A DNA stretch of 64,000 nt from NCBI RefSeq assembly GCF_900102105.1, contig NZ_FNBB01000003.1:372001-436000 (forward strand), given 5' to 3'. The DNA is from Agrobacterium pusense. Lineage in GTDB: Bacteria > Pseudomonadota > Alphaproteobacteria > Rhizobiales > Rhizobiaceae. The notes beneath the pieces were generated by a model. The model searched no databases and was not told the DNA's origin. It worked only from the letters and a program-made list of their open reading frames with translations. Below are positions 17,111-26,823 of the stretch, piece after piece (position 1 is the first letter of the stretch; every line of letters starts with the position of its first letter). A program made the position numbers and the translations under genes.

Positions 17111-17932
17111 TTGAAGCGGAATGTTCTGCCGGGGCTGAAATTGTCCCTTGGCGTTACCGTCACTTACGTCGCCATCATTGTGCTTTTGCCGCTCTCGGCG
17201 CTTGTGTTCAAGGCGGCAAGCCTCGGGCCCGCCGAGTATTGGTCCATCATTTCCTCGCCGCGGGCCGTTGCCAGTTACCGTGTCACCGTGCTCTGCGCAT
17301 TGGCCGCAACCCTGTTCAATGTGATCTTCGGATTGGCGCTCGCCTGGGTGTTGACGCGCTACCGCTTTCCCGGCTGGCGTTTTGTCGATGCGATCGTCGA
17401 TCTTCCCTTCGCGCTTCCCACCGCCGTCGCCGGCATCGCCCTCACGACGCTGTTTGCCGGCAATGGCTGGTTCGGCTCGGTGCTGGCGCAATTCGGCATC
17501 AAGGTGGCCTATACGCCACTTGGCATCATGGTGGCGATGGCTTTTACCAGCCTGCCCTTCATCGTGCGCACCGTGCAGCCGGTGCTGGAAGACCTCGATC
17601 CGGCGCTGGAAGAAGCGGCGCAGTCGCTCGGTGGTTCCGATCTTGAAATTTTCCGCAAGATCATCCTGCCGCTCCTGACTCCGGCTCTGCTCGCCGGTCT
17701 CTCGCTCTCTTTCGCCCGCAGCCTGGGTGAATTCGGGGCAATCATCTTCATCGCCGGCAATCAGCCGTTCTCCACGGAAATCACCGCCCTGCTGATCTTC
17801 ATCCGGCTCGAGGAATATGATTATCAGGCGGCAGCGGCCATCGCCTCCGTGTTGCTTATCACCGCCTTCGTAATGCTGGCGGTGACCAATTATCTGCAGG
17901 CGCGCGCGCTTCGATATACGGCGAGGGGCTGA
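17111..17932 (+). CDS. cysT: Sulfate/thiosulfate ABC transporter permease CysT
   Basis: This 273-residue inner-membrane permease carries the binding-protein-dependent transport motif around QSLGGSDLEIFRKIILPLLTP-type sequence (EEAAQSLGGSDLEIFRKI) and typical CysT segments such as DLPFALPTAVAGIALT and ARSLGEFGAIIFIAGN. With CysW it forms the channel, driven by CysA. No in-frame ATG exists near the conserved N-terminus, so the start is the TTG at 17111 (MKRNVLPGLKLSL), strongly supported by GGGGCGGGG immediately upstream. It lies four bases before cysW. Confidence 0.93.
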   Translation: MKRNVLPGLKLSLGVTVTYVAIIVLLPLSALVFKAASLGPAEYWSIISSPRAVASYRVTVLCALAATLFNVIFGLALAWVLTRYRFPGWRFVDAIVDLPFALPTAVAGIALTTLFAGNGWFGSVLAQFGIKVAYTPLGIMVAMAFTSLPFIVRTVQPVLEDLDPALEEAAQSLGGSDLEIFRKIILPLLTPALLAGLSLSFARSLGEFGAIIFIAGNQPFSTEITALLIFIRLEEYDYQAAAAIASVLLITAFVMLAVTNYLQARALRYTARG

Positions 17933-17936
17933 GAAG

Positions 17937-18824
17937 ATGAGCGGCGTTTCCTCACATCGCAAACCGCCCCGTGTCGGCGATGCACCTCTTGTGCGCCGCA
18001 GCCTGATCGCCTTCGTGCTCATCATCGGCACGCTTCTCGTTGTGGCACCGCTCGTCATCATCGGTGTCGAAGCGTTCTCACAGGGCTGGGAGGCCTATTC
18101 GGCCACCATCACCCATCCGGATACTCGTCACGCCATTATGCTGACGGTGCTGACCGCACTGATCGCCGTGCCGGTCAATACGGCCTTCGGTGTTGCAGCG
18201 GCATGGTCCATCACCAAGTTCGATTTCCCGGGCCGGCGCTTCCTGCTGGTGCTGATCGAGATACCTTTCTCGATTTCACCGATCGTTGCCGGTGTCGCAT
18301 ATCTCTTCGTATATGGTTTGCAGGGCCTGTTCGGGCCGTTCCTCGACGCGCATGATATCAAGATATTGTTTGCGCTTCCCGGCATCGTTATCGCCTCAAT
18401 GTTCGTGACGGCACCTTTCGTGGCGCGTGAACTCATTCCGCTCATGCAGGCGCAGGGTCGTGATCTCGAGGAGGCGGCGACCTCGCTTGGCGCATCCGGC
18501 TGGCGAACCTTCTTTTCGGTGACCTTGCCGAACATCAAATGGGCGCTGCTTTATGGTGTCGTGCTGTGCAACGCCCGCGTAATGGGGGAATTTGGCGCCG
18601 TATCTGTGGTGTCAGGCAATATTCGCGGTCAGACCAATACGCTGCCGCTGCATATCGAGCTGCTTTATCACGATTACCAGACGGCTGGCGCTTTCGCCGC
18701 GGCGTCGATCCTCGCGACCCTCGCCGTCGTCACCATCATCGCCAAGGTGGCGCTGGAACGGCGCGGCGCAGGGCGCGGGCGTAAAAAGACCAACGGCGAT
18801 GCCGCCATCGCCACGGAGACCTGA
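17937..18824 (+). CDS. cysW: Sulfate/thiosulfate ABC transporter permease CysW
   Basis: The 295-residue partner permease of CysT shows [20 protein letters not shown], the cytoplasmic EAA-type loop [20 protein letters not shown] and [18 protein letters not shown], all characteristic of CysW. It has about six membrane helices and a basic C-terminal tail ([14 protein letters not shown]). It begins five bases after the cysT stop with GAGAAG upstream and is followed five bases later by cysA, so the transporter genes are translated from one message. Confidence 0.95.
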   Translation: MSGVSSHRKPPRVGDAPLVRRSLIAFVLIIGTLLVVAPLVIIGVEAFSQGWEAYSATITHPDTRHAIMLTVLTALIAVPVNTAFGVAAAWSITKFDFPGRRFLLVLIEIPFSISPIVAGVAYLFVYGLQGLFGPFLDAHDIKILFALPGIVIASMFVTAPFVARELIPLMQAQGRDLEEAATSLGASGWRTFFSVTLPNIKWALLYGVVLCNARVMGEFGAVSVVSGNIRGQTNTLPLHIELLYHDYQTAGAFAAASILATLAVVTIIAKVALERRGAGRGRKKTNGDAAIATET

Positions 18825-18829
18825 TTCCC

Positions 18830-19855
18830 ATGAAAATCCGCCTCGAAAATGTGGTGAAGACCTTTGATACGTTCCGTGCCGTGCGCGATGTTTCGCTTGA
18901 TATCGAAAGCGGCGAGCTTCTGGCGCTGCTCGGTCCGTCAGGCTCCGGCAAGACCACGATTTTGCGCATGGTCGCCGGCCTCGAATATAGCGATGGCGGC
19001 CAGATTTTCTTCGGGGAGGAGGATGCCACCAATATTCCGGTGCGTGACCGCGGTGTCGGATTTGTGTTCCAGCATTATGCGCTGTTTCCGCATATGACGC
19101 TCAACGAAAATATCGCCTTCGGCATGAAGGTCTCTAAGGTGAACCGGGACAGAGCGGCTATCGCCGCGCGCGTCGAAGAATTGCTGCGACTGGTGAAGCT
19201 CGATGGCCTGGGCGACCGTTTTCCCGCGCAGATTTCCGGCGGCCAACGGCAGCGCGTGGCGCTGGCGCGGGCGCTTTCGGTCGATCCCAAGGTGCTATTG
19301 CTGGATGAGCCTTTCGGAGCGCTGGACGCCAATGTGCGTCGCGACCTGCGCCGCTGGCTGCGCGAGATCCACGATTCGCTCGGCATCACGACGATTTTCG
19401 TGACGCATGACCAGGAAGAGGCGCTCGATCTGGCCGACCGGGTCGTCATTCTCAATCAGGGCGAAATCGTGCAGCAGGGCACGCCGAAGGAGGTCTGCCG
19501 CCAGCCGAACAGTGCCTTCGTCATGCGCTTTCTGGGCGACGCCAACCGGGTTGCCGGTGTGGCGCGCGGCGGAAAGGTGTATGTGGGTGAGAATGAACTG
19601 CCCTTCTCCTATGCTCAGGGCGATGGCGCGGTTGATATTTACGCGCGTCCCGGCGATCTGGAGTGGGAAGACCTGCATGACGGCATACCGGCGTCCGTGG
19701 AGCGCGTCCTTGACCGCGCCGGTGAGCGCCGGGTGATCGCCAGTACCGACGGCGGCGATATTCTGGAATTCGACGTGCCGCCCGAAAACGACGTCGCCGC
19801 CGGAGATCGCGGTTCCGTCATCATTCGCCGGGCGAAGATTTTCCCGGCGCCGTAA
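18830..19855 (+). CDS. cysA: Sulfate/thiosulfate ABC transporter ATPase CysA
   Basis: The 341-residue ATPase contains Walker [10 protein letters not shown] (residues 35-43), the signature [15 protein letters not shown], Walker [13 protein letters not shown] and the switch His in [19 protein letters not shown]-terminal TOBE-like regulatory domain (about 240-341, [20 protein letters not shown] onward) is present. It powers sulfate uptake through CysTW with Sbp. It converges on the DNA alkylation repair gene 22 bp downstream. Confidence 0.95.
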   Translation: MKIRLENVVKTFDTFRAVRDVSLDIESGELLALLGPSGSGKTTILRMVAGLEYSDGGQIFFGEEDATNIPVRDRGVGFVFQHYALFPHMTLNENIAFGMKVSKVNRDRAAIAARVEELLRLVKLDGLGDRFPAQISGGQRQRVALARALSVDPKVLLLDEPFGALDANVRRDLRRWLREIHDSLGITTIFVTHDQEEALDLADRVVILNQGEIVQQGTPKEVCRQPNSAFVMRFLGDANRVAGVARGGKVYVGENELPFSYAQGDGAVDIYARPGDLEWEDLHDGIPASVERVLDRAGERRVIASTDGGDILEFDVPPENDVAAGDRGSVIIRRAKIFPAP

Positions 19856-19877
19856 GGCGCCAAGGGCCTTTGCCCGC

Positions 19878-20975
19878 TTAAAACAGAAGTTCGAATGCGC
19901 TTTCGGCTATCAGCCTGCCGTTGATCACAAGGTCGACCCGGTGGACACCGGGATAGTGTTTGCGGGTCGTAAAATCACGTATGGCGCGGCTGATTGACAA
20001 TGTACATGTCTCGGCGGGCGGAAGCTCGACTTCCTTCCACTTGAAGACCTTCGCGGAGGCATCGCCGCTCTTCTTCACATAATGCACGGCGTAATCGATC
20101 ACCAGCTTTTGCCGGCTCTTCGCCGTCGAAGTGAAAGAGGCGGAAATCCGCACCGGATTGCCGAGAGCGACTTTTGCCGGCAACACCTCGAACGCCGCAA
20201 GTGTAATCTGCGCCTCCTCATGCGCCCCGAGATGGGCAAGCGCTGCGGTGTCGCCCTTCTTGATCAGCGTGCGCAAGGCCTGCCGCACGATCCAGCGTGT
20301 ATGCGGGTTGTCCTTCGGCCATCCATCGATGAGCGCCAGCACAAAAGCGGGATTATCCTTGGTGATGTCGTTCAGGTGGTTGGCGACGGATTTGCGCACA
20401 TAAAGCGCCTGGTCTGCTTTCATGATGTCGAGGATCGCGGTAACCGGCGAGGGATCATCGATCAGGGGCTTGAGCTGGAATGACCATGGCAGGCGAGGCC
20501 GGCAGCCTTCGCTGGCAAGCCGCCGCACATGCTCATTTTCGTGCCGTGACCAGGTTTCCATCACGGCAAGGGTGGCGGTCAGGTCCATTTGCAGAAAATG
20601 CCGGATGGCGAATTCCGAGGAGCCAAAGCGGGTGAAATATTGCAGCGCGTCCATGGAAAGATCGAAATCATCGAGGCCGTAAAGCGCGACATACTCCGGA
20701 AGCGAAATCGAAGCGAAACCGTTGCCGATGCCGGGCGCTGCGGCTGTGAGGATTTCGATGTTGCGGGCATAGTCGCCGGGAAGCGTCGCATGCAGGCTTG
20801 TTGCCACCTGCCGCATGCGCTGCATGATGCCCAGCGCTTCAAGGTTTTCGGTGGCGAGCGTCATGAAGGCGGAAACGTCAAAGGGCGGATGGACGGCCCT
20901 GGTCTGATCGGCGATATGCTGCAGTTTCTCGTGGTTGAAGATTTCCTTCAGTGCCGGTGCCGCCGTGTCGCTCAT
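19878..20975 (-). CDS. AlkD-like DNA alkylation repair HEAT-repeat protein
   Basis: The 365-residue protein is made of HEAT-like helical repeats: LPEYVALYGLDDFDLSMDAL, then TWSRHENEHVRRLASEGCRP and LYVRKSVANHLNDITKDNP. These match the DNA alkylation repair (AlkC/AlkD) superfamily of glycosylases that remove positively charged alkylated bases. The C-terminal 100 residues form a beta-rich extension (VALGNPVRISASF to VDLVINGRLIAESAF) seen in longer members. The ATG at 20975 is preceded by GAGGACATT, a good site; the longer frame to 21083 runs into repeat-like sequence. It is alone between cysA (convergent) and a RIME-type repeat. Activity is inferred from family membership. Confidence 0.82.
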   Translation of the reverse strand: MSDTAAPALKEIFNHEKLQHIADQTRAVHPPFDVSAFMTLATENLEALGIMQRMRQVATSLHATLPGDYARNIEILTAAAPGIGNGFASISLPEYVALYGLDDFDLSMDALQYFTRFGSSEFAIRHFLQMDLTATLAVMETWSRHENEHVRRLASEGCRPRLPWSFQLKPLIDDPSPVTAILDIMKADQALYVRKSVANHLNDITKDNPAFVLALIDGWPKDNPHTRWIVRQALRTLIKKGDTAALAHLGAHEEAQITLAAFEVLPAKVALGNPVRISASFTSTAKSRQKLVIDYAVHYVKKSGDASAKVFKWKEVELPPAETCTLSISRAIRDFTTRKHYPGVHRVDLVINGRLIAESAFELLF

Positions 20976-21087
20976 AATGTCCTCAAAGTTCACTTTTTGT
21001 TCTTTTAAGGCAGGAGGAGATCCGAGGCAAGGGAAGAATGAGTCGCTTTCGAATACTGCTGACGGACCGAGCGCGCGCCACAAACGT

Positions 21088-21205
21088 CTTCTCCCCGTCC
21101 GGGGAGAAGTTCGCGGTAGCGGGATGAGAGGGCAAGGTCAGCGAAAAGTCGCGAGCTTGCCCCCTCATCCGGCACTTCGGGCCACCTTCTCCGCGGCGGG
21201 AGAAG
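21088..21205. repeat. RIME-like palindromic intergenic element
   Basis: Three nested or adjacent inverted repeats fill this gap: CTTCTCCCC/GGGGAGAAG (21088-21109), GATGAGAGGGCAAG against CTTGCCCCCTCATC (21123-21136 and 21156-21169, one mismatch) and CTTCTCC/GGAGAAG (21186-21205). The wording CCCTCATCCGGC...CACCTTCTCC is characteristic of the Rhizobium-specific intergenic mosaic elements scattered through Rhizobiales. As RNA it would fold into stable hairpins at the 3' end of the dehydrogenase message. Confidence 0.75.
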
Positions 21206-21220
21206 AATTTTCTGGGAAAA

Positions 21221-22657
21221 TCAGCTCATCTGGCTGACGAACTTCGTCTCCAGATAGGCTTGGACCGCTTCGGAGCCGCCTTCCGTGCCATAACCGGAGT
21301 CCTTGATGCCGCCAAAGGGGACTTCGGGAAGAGCAAGGCCGTTGTGGTTGATGGTCAGCATGCCGGCCTCGACCTGTTGGCCAAGCGCGTGCGCGGTCTT
21401 GACCGAACCGGTGAAGGCATAGGATGCAAGGCCGAAGGGCAGGCGGTTCGCCTCGGTGATGGCGTCATCGAAGCTTGAGAACCGGTTGATAATGGCGACC
21501 GGGCCGAAGGGCTCGTCATTCATGATCTTGGCTGATGTCGGCACATTGGCGAGAACCGTCGGCTCGAAGAAATTGCCCTTGTTACCGATGCGGCGGCCGC
21601 CGGTCTTCAATTCGCCGCCATGCGAAACGGCGTCGTTGATGAGGCCTTCCAGCGCCGGGATGCGACGCTCATTGGCGAGCGGGCCCATCACGACACCATC
21701 TTCCAGGCCATTGCCCACCTTGATCGCCTTGGTTGCTTCCACAAAACCTTCAAGGAACTGATCGGCCACACCGTCCTGCACAAGGAAGCGGGTAGGGGCG
21801 ACACAGACCTGGCCGGCATTGCGGAACTTGGCAAGCGAGGTGACTTCGATGGCCTTGTCGATATCGGCGTCGTCGAAGATCATGACAGGCGCATGGCCGC
21901 CCAGTTCCATCGTTGCGCGCTTCATGTGCCTGCCGGCTAGTGCAGCCAGATGTTTGCCAACGGGCGTGGAGCCTGTGAAGGATATCTTGCGAATGACCGG
22001 ATGCGGAATGAGATATTCCGAAATCTCTGACGGTACGCCATAGACGAGGCCGACGACGCCCGCCGGAACGCCCGCATCAACAAAGGCGCGGATGAGTTCG
22101 GCAGGCGACGCCGGCGTCTCTTCCGGCGCCTTGACGATGATGGAGCAGCCGGTTGCGAGCGCGGCGGAAAGCTTGCGGACGATCTGGTTGATCGGGAAGT
22201 TCCATGGCGTAAACGCTGCAACGGGTCCGACCGGCAGCTTGATGGCCAGTTGTGAGACACCGGTTGCCCGCGCCGGGATGACCTGCCCATAGGTGCGGCG
22301 CGCCTCTTCTGCGAACCAGTCGATGGTGTCGGCCGCGCCCATGATTTCAGTGGCGGACTGCGCCAGCGGCTTGCCCTGTTCGCGGGTCATGATGTAGGCG
22401 ATCTTGTCCTTGCGCTCGCGCAATATGTCGGCCGCCCTGCGCATGATCTTGGAGCGCTCAAAGGGCGAGGTGTCGCGCCACACCTTGAAACCCCGCTCGG
22501 CGGCGGCGAGCGCCAGATCGAGGTCTTCCTTCTCGGCATGCGCAATCGCGCCGATGATTTCGTCCGTCGCCGGATCGGAGACGGCGATTGTCTTACCGGA
22601 AACGGCATCGCGCCATTCGCCACCAATGAGAAGTTTGATGTCGGGATAGGTGTGCAT
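21221..22657 (-). CDS. NAD(P)-dependent succinate-semialdehyde dehydrogenase family protein (GabD-like)
   Basis: This is a 478-residue aldehyde dehydrogenase. It shows [20 protein letters not shown] (cofactor-binding region), [13 protein letters not shown], the general base in [18 protein letters not shown], the catalytic Cys in [13 protein letters not shown] and the terminal [17 protein letters not shown]. The closest fit is the succinate-semialdehyde dehydrogenase branch that turns the semialdehyde into succinate in GABA catabolism; 2-oxoglutarate-semialdehyde or another semialdehyde could be the true substrate. I prefer the ATG at 22657 ([10 protein letters not shown]) since AAGGT lies nine bases upstream; an ATG at 22672 has no ribosome site. 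No gabT neighbour is present. Confidence 0.83.
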   Translation of the reverse strand: MHTYPDIKLLIGGEWRDAVSGKTIAVSDPATDEIIGAIAHAEKEDLDLALAAAERGFKVWRDTSPFERSKIMRRAADILRERKDKIAYIMTREQGKPLAQSATEIMGAADTIDWFAEEARRTYGQVIPARATGVSQLAIKLPVGPVAAFTPWNFPINQIVRKLSAALATGCSIIVKAPEETPASPAELIRAFVDAGVPAGVVGLVYGVPSEISEYLIPHPVIRKISFTGSTPVGKHLAALAGRHMKRATMELGGHAPVMIFDDADIDKAIEVTSLAKFRNAGQVCVAPTRFLVQDGVADQFLEGFVEATKAIKVGNGLEDGVVMGPLANERRIPALEGLINDAVSHGGELKTGGRRIGNKGNFFEPTVLANVPTSAKIMNDEPFGPVAIINRFSSFDDAITEANRLPFGLASYAFTGSVKTAHALGQQVEAGMLTINHNGLALPEVPFGGIKDSGYGTEGGSEAVQAYLETKFVSQMS

Positions 22658-23270
22658 AGGGGCTACCTTCATGATGCGGCCGATACGGCGAATGCCGCCC
22701 GGCCCGGAGAGGTGAACAGAATTTTCCTGGCCGGACGAAATCCGGCGTCGCAGCTTTCGCAGCGTGGAACAGGTGTCTGGGCTTTTCCGGCGGAGGTCTT
22801 GGACTGCCGGAAACGGAAACGACAGTGCTTATATTAAGTTCCGGGCGGTATGTTTCAACCGCTGCCCGAGGTAATGCCATGATTTTTATGTGACGCGGAA
22901 CCATCATTCGCCGTTTGTGCCGCCATGGAAGTCGATGCCGTTTTTCGGCCGCAACGGCGGGCGCGAATCACGTTGCTCCGTAAGGAAACGGTGGAAATTC
23001 GGCCACAATTCGGCCGTGGTCACGCTGGACGGATCAGGGGCGGGCGGTGCGCGGCGTTGCCGGTTGCGTCATAACAGGGCGCGCAACGTCAAAAAGTACA
23101 ATAAGACGGAAAAATTATCCAAAGGGTTTACTCAATACCTAGAGAAAATACGGATAAAATCTCAGTGAGGATATAACATCGGTTCCTGATATATATGCTG
23201 TTGGCGGTTCCCTTGACCTTCCAGGGTTGGCGAAAACCCTCGACCTGAACGTTATCGATGGAGAAAAATT
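22658..23270. other. Intergenic region without a convincing gene
   Basis: This 613-bp gap lies between the divergent starts of the dehydrogenase and the pterin-binding-like protein. The only open frame of note (22890-23168) has skewed composition with many Arg and Ser residues and no ribosome site, and I do not accept it. The last 100 bp are AT-richer and contain AGGGTT/AACCCT arms (about 23223-23241) and a TTGACC that could belong to the promoter of the downstream operon. I see no RNA gene. Confidence 0.5.
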
Positions 23271-23777
23271 ATGAATTTCGCCCGGGTACTTCTCAGTGCG
23301 TTCATGTCGCTCTTGTGGCTTTCCTGTGCCGAGGCGGGAGACATAGCCAAGCCGCAGGGAAAACCGATATTAACCATATCCGGCAACATCACCAACACTA
23401 ATACCGATGGAGCTGCGGAATTTGACCGCGACATGCTGGAAGCGCTCGGCATGGACACCGTGGAGACGACGACACCGTGGCACGACGGCCGTGTCCGATT
23501 TGACGGTGTGTCGCTTGCCAAGCTGATGGATGTCGTCGGCGCAAAGGGCACCAGTGTCACGGCGGTGGCTCTCAACGATTATGTGAGCACGATACCGGTT
23601 GAAGACTTTAAGAAATTCAATGTTATCCTCGCCATCAAACTGGATGGCAATTATATGACAGTACGCGAAAAGGGCCCGTTGTTTGTCATCTATCCCTATG
23701 ACAGCGACCCGGAACTGCAGAAGCAGACTTATTATTCGCGGTCCGCATGGCAAGTCGCCAAACTGATAGTGGAATAA
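23271..23777 (+). CDS. Periplasmic oxidoreductase-molybdopterin-binding-like protein
   Basis: The 168-residue protein has a signal peptide (residues 1-21, ending LSCAEA) and a compact domain resembling the molybdopterin-binding fold of sulfite-oxidase-type enzymes: ILTISGNITNTN, then TTTPWHDGRVRFDGVSLAKLM, ALNDYVSTIPVEDF and a C-terminal WQVAKLIVE. It is much shorter than catalytic sulfite oxidases and I do not see the conserved cofactor-coordinating Cys in the mature part, so a binding or sensing role rather than catalysis is likely. It ends nine bases before a GGDEF-EAL gene, suggesting that the two act together at the membrane. Confidence 0.75.
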   Translation: MNFARVLLSAFMSLLWLSCAEAGDIAKPQGKPILTISGNITNTNTDGAAEFDRDMLEALGMDTVETTTPWHDGRVRFDGVSLAKLMDVVGAKGTSVTAVALNDYVSTIPVEDFKKFNVILAIKLDGNYMTVREKGPLFVIYPYDSDPELQKQTYYSRSAWQVAKLIVE

Positions 23778-23786
23778 AGGTGCCGT

Positions 23787-25721
23787 TTGCGAAAACTTGT
23801 GGCGGTGATCATCTGTTGCTTCGTCCTGGCAACGGGCTATATCGCTTTCGTCATTGCCGAGCGGCAGACCGCTCTGCAGAAGTTCGCCCGCTATAATGAC
23901 TCATGGGCCGTCAGCCAGACCGTAGCCGAATATCTGCGCCTCCAGAATAAACTCGCTGTGTTCGCGCTTAATCCCGGCAGGGTTGACCGGGATGAATTGC
24001 AGCTGCGTCTGGATATCATGCTCAGTCGCCTGGAGCTGTTGAAGCAGGGCAACCTCGGCGCTTTCATCAATGAAAAGCAGCAATGGCGGGATCTGGTGAC
24101 CCGCCTTGACGCCGTTCTGGCGCGTCTCGAACAGCAGATAAACAGCTTGAATTCGAGCGACGTGCCGGATCTTCTTGCCGCTATGAGCGCGCTGGATGCG
24201 CCGATGACGACGCTCGCCTCGTCTTCCGTTGCGTATGATGTGAATCTGATTGATACGGCCCATGAGGATGTCCGCAAGCTCCACATCGTCTATACGGCGC
24301 TGGCCGGCGGTCTCATCCTGTGTGGCATCGCGCTTGTCATATTGCTGCTTCGCCAGAACGATCTCCTGAACCGCGCGCAGAAAAGCATGCGCGGGCTGAC
24401 GGACGATCTGCGCGCCGCGACGCTGGAGTTGCAGGCAAAGAATGTCCGTCTGGAGCATGATGCCTATCACGATGCGCTGACGGGCCTGCCGAACCGGGCG
24501 CTGTTCCGGCAGGAACTGATCGAGCGGCTGCGCCGGTCCTTTGGTGGCACCGGTACGACAGCCATATTGTTGCTCGATCTCGACGGCTTTAAGGATGTCA
24601 ACGACACGCTCGGCCACGATGCAGGCGATGCGCTGCTTCAGGCCGTGGCGCAGCGCCTCTCGGCCATCGGCGGCGATTATGACATGGTTTGCCGCCTTGG
24701 AGGCGATGAGTTCGCGGTTGTCTCCGACGATCTGAATGAGGACGCCGCGCGCCGTCTTGCCACCAAGCTCATCGATCAGATCAGCCGCACCTATCAGCTG
24801 GGTGAGCAGGAGGTCAAAATCGGCACCTGCATCGGCATCGCCATATCGCACGGTGCAGTGGATGCGGATGAATTGTTCAAGCGGGCGGATCTGGCGCTCT
24901 ACGAGGCGAAAGCCATCGGTCCAGGCCGTGCGAGCGTTTTCAAGGTTCGGATGCAGAAGCAGCTGACCGAGAAGAAATCCTTCGAAGCCGATCTGCAGAC
25001 GGCACTGCAGAACGACGAGATGGAGGTTTATTACCAGCCGCAGGTGGCGACGCAGACGCGCAAGCTCTGCGGTTTCGAGGCTTTGCTGCGCTGGAAACAT
25101 CCGGTGCGCGGCGATGTACCTCCCAGCGTGTTCATTCCCGTCGCGGAAAGAACCGGTCTCATCCATTCGCTCGGAAAGTGGGTGATGGAAACCGCCTGCC
25201 GCGAGGCGATGGGCTGGGACGAGGACATGAAGGTGGCCGTCAATCTGTCACCCGTTCAGTTCCACAGTACCAACCTTATTCAAAACGTCATGGGCGCGCT
25301 TGAGAAAAGCGGACTGGAACCAAGCCGGCTCGAACTTGAGATCACCGAATCGATCCTGCTCAACAAGAGCGACCAGACGATCAACACGCTGTCGCGGTTG
25401 AAGGCAGTCGGCATCAAGATCGCCATGGATGATTTCGGCACCGGCTATTCATCGCTCGCCAATCTGCGCGGCGTCCCCTTCGACAAGATCAAGATTGACC
25501 GATCCTTTCTGCGCGATATCACCAGCGACCGGGATGCGCTGGCGATCGTGGAATTCGTGGTCGGCGTCGGCCGCAGTTTGCGAATGACGACGATTGCGGA
25601 AGGTATCGAGACGGAAGAGCAATATGAATGCGTCAGGCGTCTGGGATGCGACCAGGTTCAGGGATATCTGATCAGCAGGCCGCTGCCGGCCAAGGAACTC
25701 GTCGCCTGGAGCTCTGCCTGA
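23787..25721 (+). CDS. Membrane-bound GGDEF-EAL protein (c-di-GMP synthesis/breakdown)
   Basis: The 644-residue protein has an N-terminal membrane helix (about 3-22), an extracytoplasmic helical sensor region (about 25-170), a second helix (LAGGLILCGIALVILLL, about 173-193), a GGDEF domain (about 225-385) and an EAL domain (about 400-640). The cyclase motif is intact (RLGGDEFAVV), and so are the phosphodiesterase motifs GFEALLRWKHP, LELEITESILL, MDDFGTGYSSLANL and GIETEEQ, so it could have both activities. The start is TTG 23787 behind AAAGG; no ATG is available. It follows the pterin-binding-like gene by nine bases, so its sensor region may read that protein. Cyclic di-GMP governs attachment and motility. 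Confidence 0.93.
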   Translation: MRKLVAVIICCFVLATGYIAFVIAERQTALQKFARYNDSWAVSQTVAEYLRLQNKLAVFALNPGRVDRDELQLRLDIMLSRLELLKQGNLGAFINEKQQWRDLVTRLDAVLARLEQQINSLNSSDVPDLLAAMSALDAPMTTLASSSVAYDVNLIDTAHEDVRKLHIVYTALAGGLILCGIALVILLLRQNDLLNRAQKSMRGLTDDLRAATLELQAKNVRLEHDAYHDALTGLPNRALFRQELIERLRRSFGGTGTTAILLLDLDGFKDVNDTLGHDAGDALLQAVAQRLSAIGGDYDMVCRLGGDEFAVVSDDLNEDAARRLATKLIDQISRTYQLGEQEVKIGTCIGIAISHGAVDADELFKRADLALYEAKAIGPGRASVFKVRMQKQLTEKKSFEADLQTALQNDEMEVYYQPQVATQTRKLCGFEALLRWKHPVRGDVPPSVFIPVAERTGLIHSLGKWVMETACREAMGWDEDMKVAVNLSPVQFHSTNLIQNVMGALEKSGLEPSRLELEITESILLNKSDQTINTLSRLKAVGIKIAMDDFGTGYSSLANLRGVPFDKIKIDRSFLRDITSDRDALAIVEFVVGVGRSLRMTTIAEGIETEEQYECVRRLGCDQVQGYLISRPLPAKELVAWSSA

Positions 25722-25876
25722 GACGCGCCTGTCCTGGCGGCCATTGGAATTTTTACCAAGTGATACTGTCGCGCGCGAAAACCGATACCGGTTACCGCAA
25801 CGATGCTGTAGAGCATTTTCGGTTGATACGGGATCGTTGCGGCGAGACGACCGGATTTTGCGAAAAGGCTTGAGAC

Positions 25877-26572
25877 ATGGAAATACTGGACGTGCATGGA
25901 GTTGCCCTGCCTCTTTCTTCCGATGAGGTGTCGCCCATCATCTGGCAGGCGCTGACCGACGGCAGCTACGAGGCGAAGGAGGCCCGCAGCGTCCTGAAAG
26001 CCATCAAGCCCGGTGATCGGGTGCTGGAGCTGGGTTCCGGTATCGGGATCATCACGTCGATCATTGCAGGCATCAAGGATGTTTCCGTATGGGCTTTCGA
26101 GGCCAACCCCGCGACTGCGACGCTGGCCGAGCGGGTGATCAAGGCCAATTGCCGGGACAACGTCGTGTTTTCGCAAGGGCTTCTTACCGCCGACGAGCCA
26201 AGCTCCTATTCTTTTTACGTTCGCAGGGATCTCTGGATGTCGTCCATGGACGAAAATCAGGGTCCCTATGAAAAACGCATCGAAATCTCCTCCGCCAACA
26301 TCGATGAATTCATCGCGAGCCGCGGCATTACGGCGCTTGTCATGGATATCGAGGGTGCGGAACGCGATCTGCTTGGCAGGGCCGACCTGAGCGGCGTGGA
26401 GCGGATTTTCGTGGAGCTGCATGACCACCTCTACGGTCTCGCTGGCGTTCGCGATATCATGCAGGCCCTGACCGCCAAGGGATATGCCTATGATCCCCGG
26501 GGCTCACGCGGACCCTGCGTGCTGTTTTCGAAGGACGACGGCCCGAGAGAATACGATCCCGAGGTAGACTGA
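25877..26572 (+). CDS. FkbM-family methyltransferase
   Basis: The 231-residue protein has a class I SAM-binding site (DRVLELGSGIGIITSIIAGI), the acidic VWAFEANPATATLAE strand and the family-specific C-terminal elements ITALVMDIEGAERDLLG and VERIFVELHDHLYG. These are the FkbM signatures, where members O-methylate sugars, lipids or secondary metabolites. No carbohydrate-synthesis genes surround it, so the acceptor is unknown. The ATG at 25877 gives the only plausible start. It stands 155 bp after the GGDEF-EAL gene and 250 bp before the hydrolase gene. Confidence 0.87.
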   Translation: MEILDVHGVALPLSSDEVSPIIWQALTDGSYEAKEARSVLKAIKPGDRVLELGSGIGIITSIIAGIKDVSVWAFEANPATATLAERVIKANCRDNVVFSQGLLTADEPSSYSFYVRRDLWMSSMDENQGPYEKRIEISSANIDEFIASRGITALVMDIEGAERDLLGRADLSGVERIFVELHDHLYGLAGVRDIMQALTAKGYAYDPRGSRGPCVLFSKDDGPREYDPEVD

Positions 26573-26720
26573 GGCCCAGTATACGTCGAATTTACGGAAC
26601 CGGCCGCCCTTGATCTCGTTCTCACCAGGGCGTGAGGGGCGTGGGTCGGCTCGCTGCGTGTGCCAGAAGCGGCATGCAGTCGAAGATAATTTCATAAACA
26701 GCAATTCACTCTCAATTATT

Positions 26721-26737
26721 GTTGCAATTGTCGCAAC
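26721..26737. promoter_or_regulatory. Candidate operator upstream of the haloperoxidase-type hydrolase
   Basis: GTTGC and GCAAC form an inverted repeat with a 7-bp AT-rich spacer in the AT-rich stretch 87 bp before the start codon. A TTATCC hexamer follows and could be a -10. The binding protein is unknown. Confidence 0.3.
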
Positions 26738-26823
26738 TGTTATCCTGCGTCATCATCCCTCCATCAAACCGGCGCACAACAGGACGCGCCGGAAATGCCA
26801 ACGCAACCAAAGGAGAAACGATC

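Noticed and set aside
22890-23168. 92-codon frame in the gap between the dehydrogenase and pterin-binding-like genes
   Set aside because: No ribosome site, unusual composition (Arg, Ser, Lys) and no similarity to any family that I know.
23210-23245. TTGACCTTCC element resembling a MerR/CueR-type promoter
   Set aside because: The dyad that should follow (GGAAGG-type) is missing and the spacing to a -10 does not fit; the downstream genes have no metal-efflux role.
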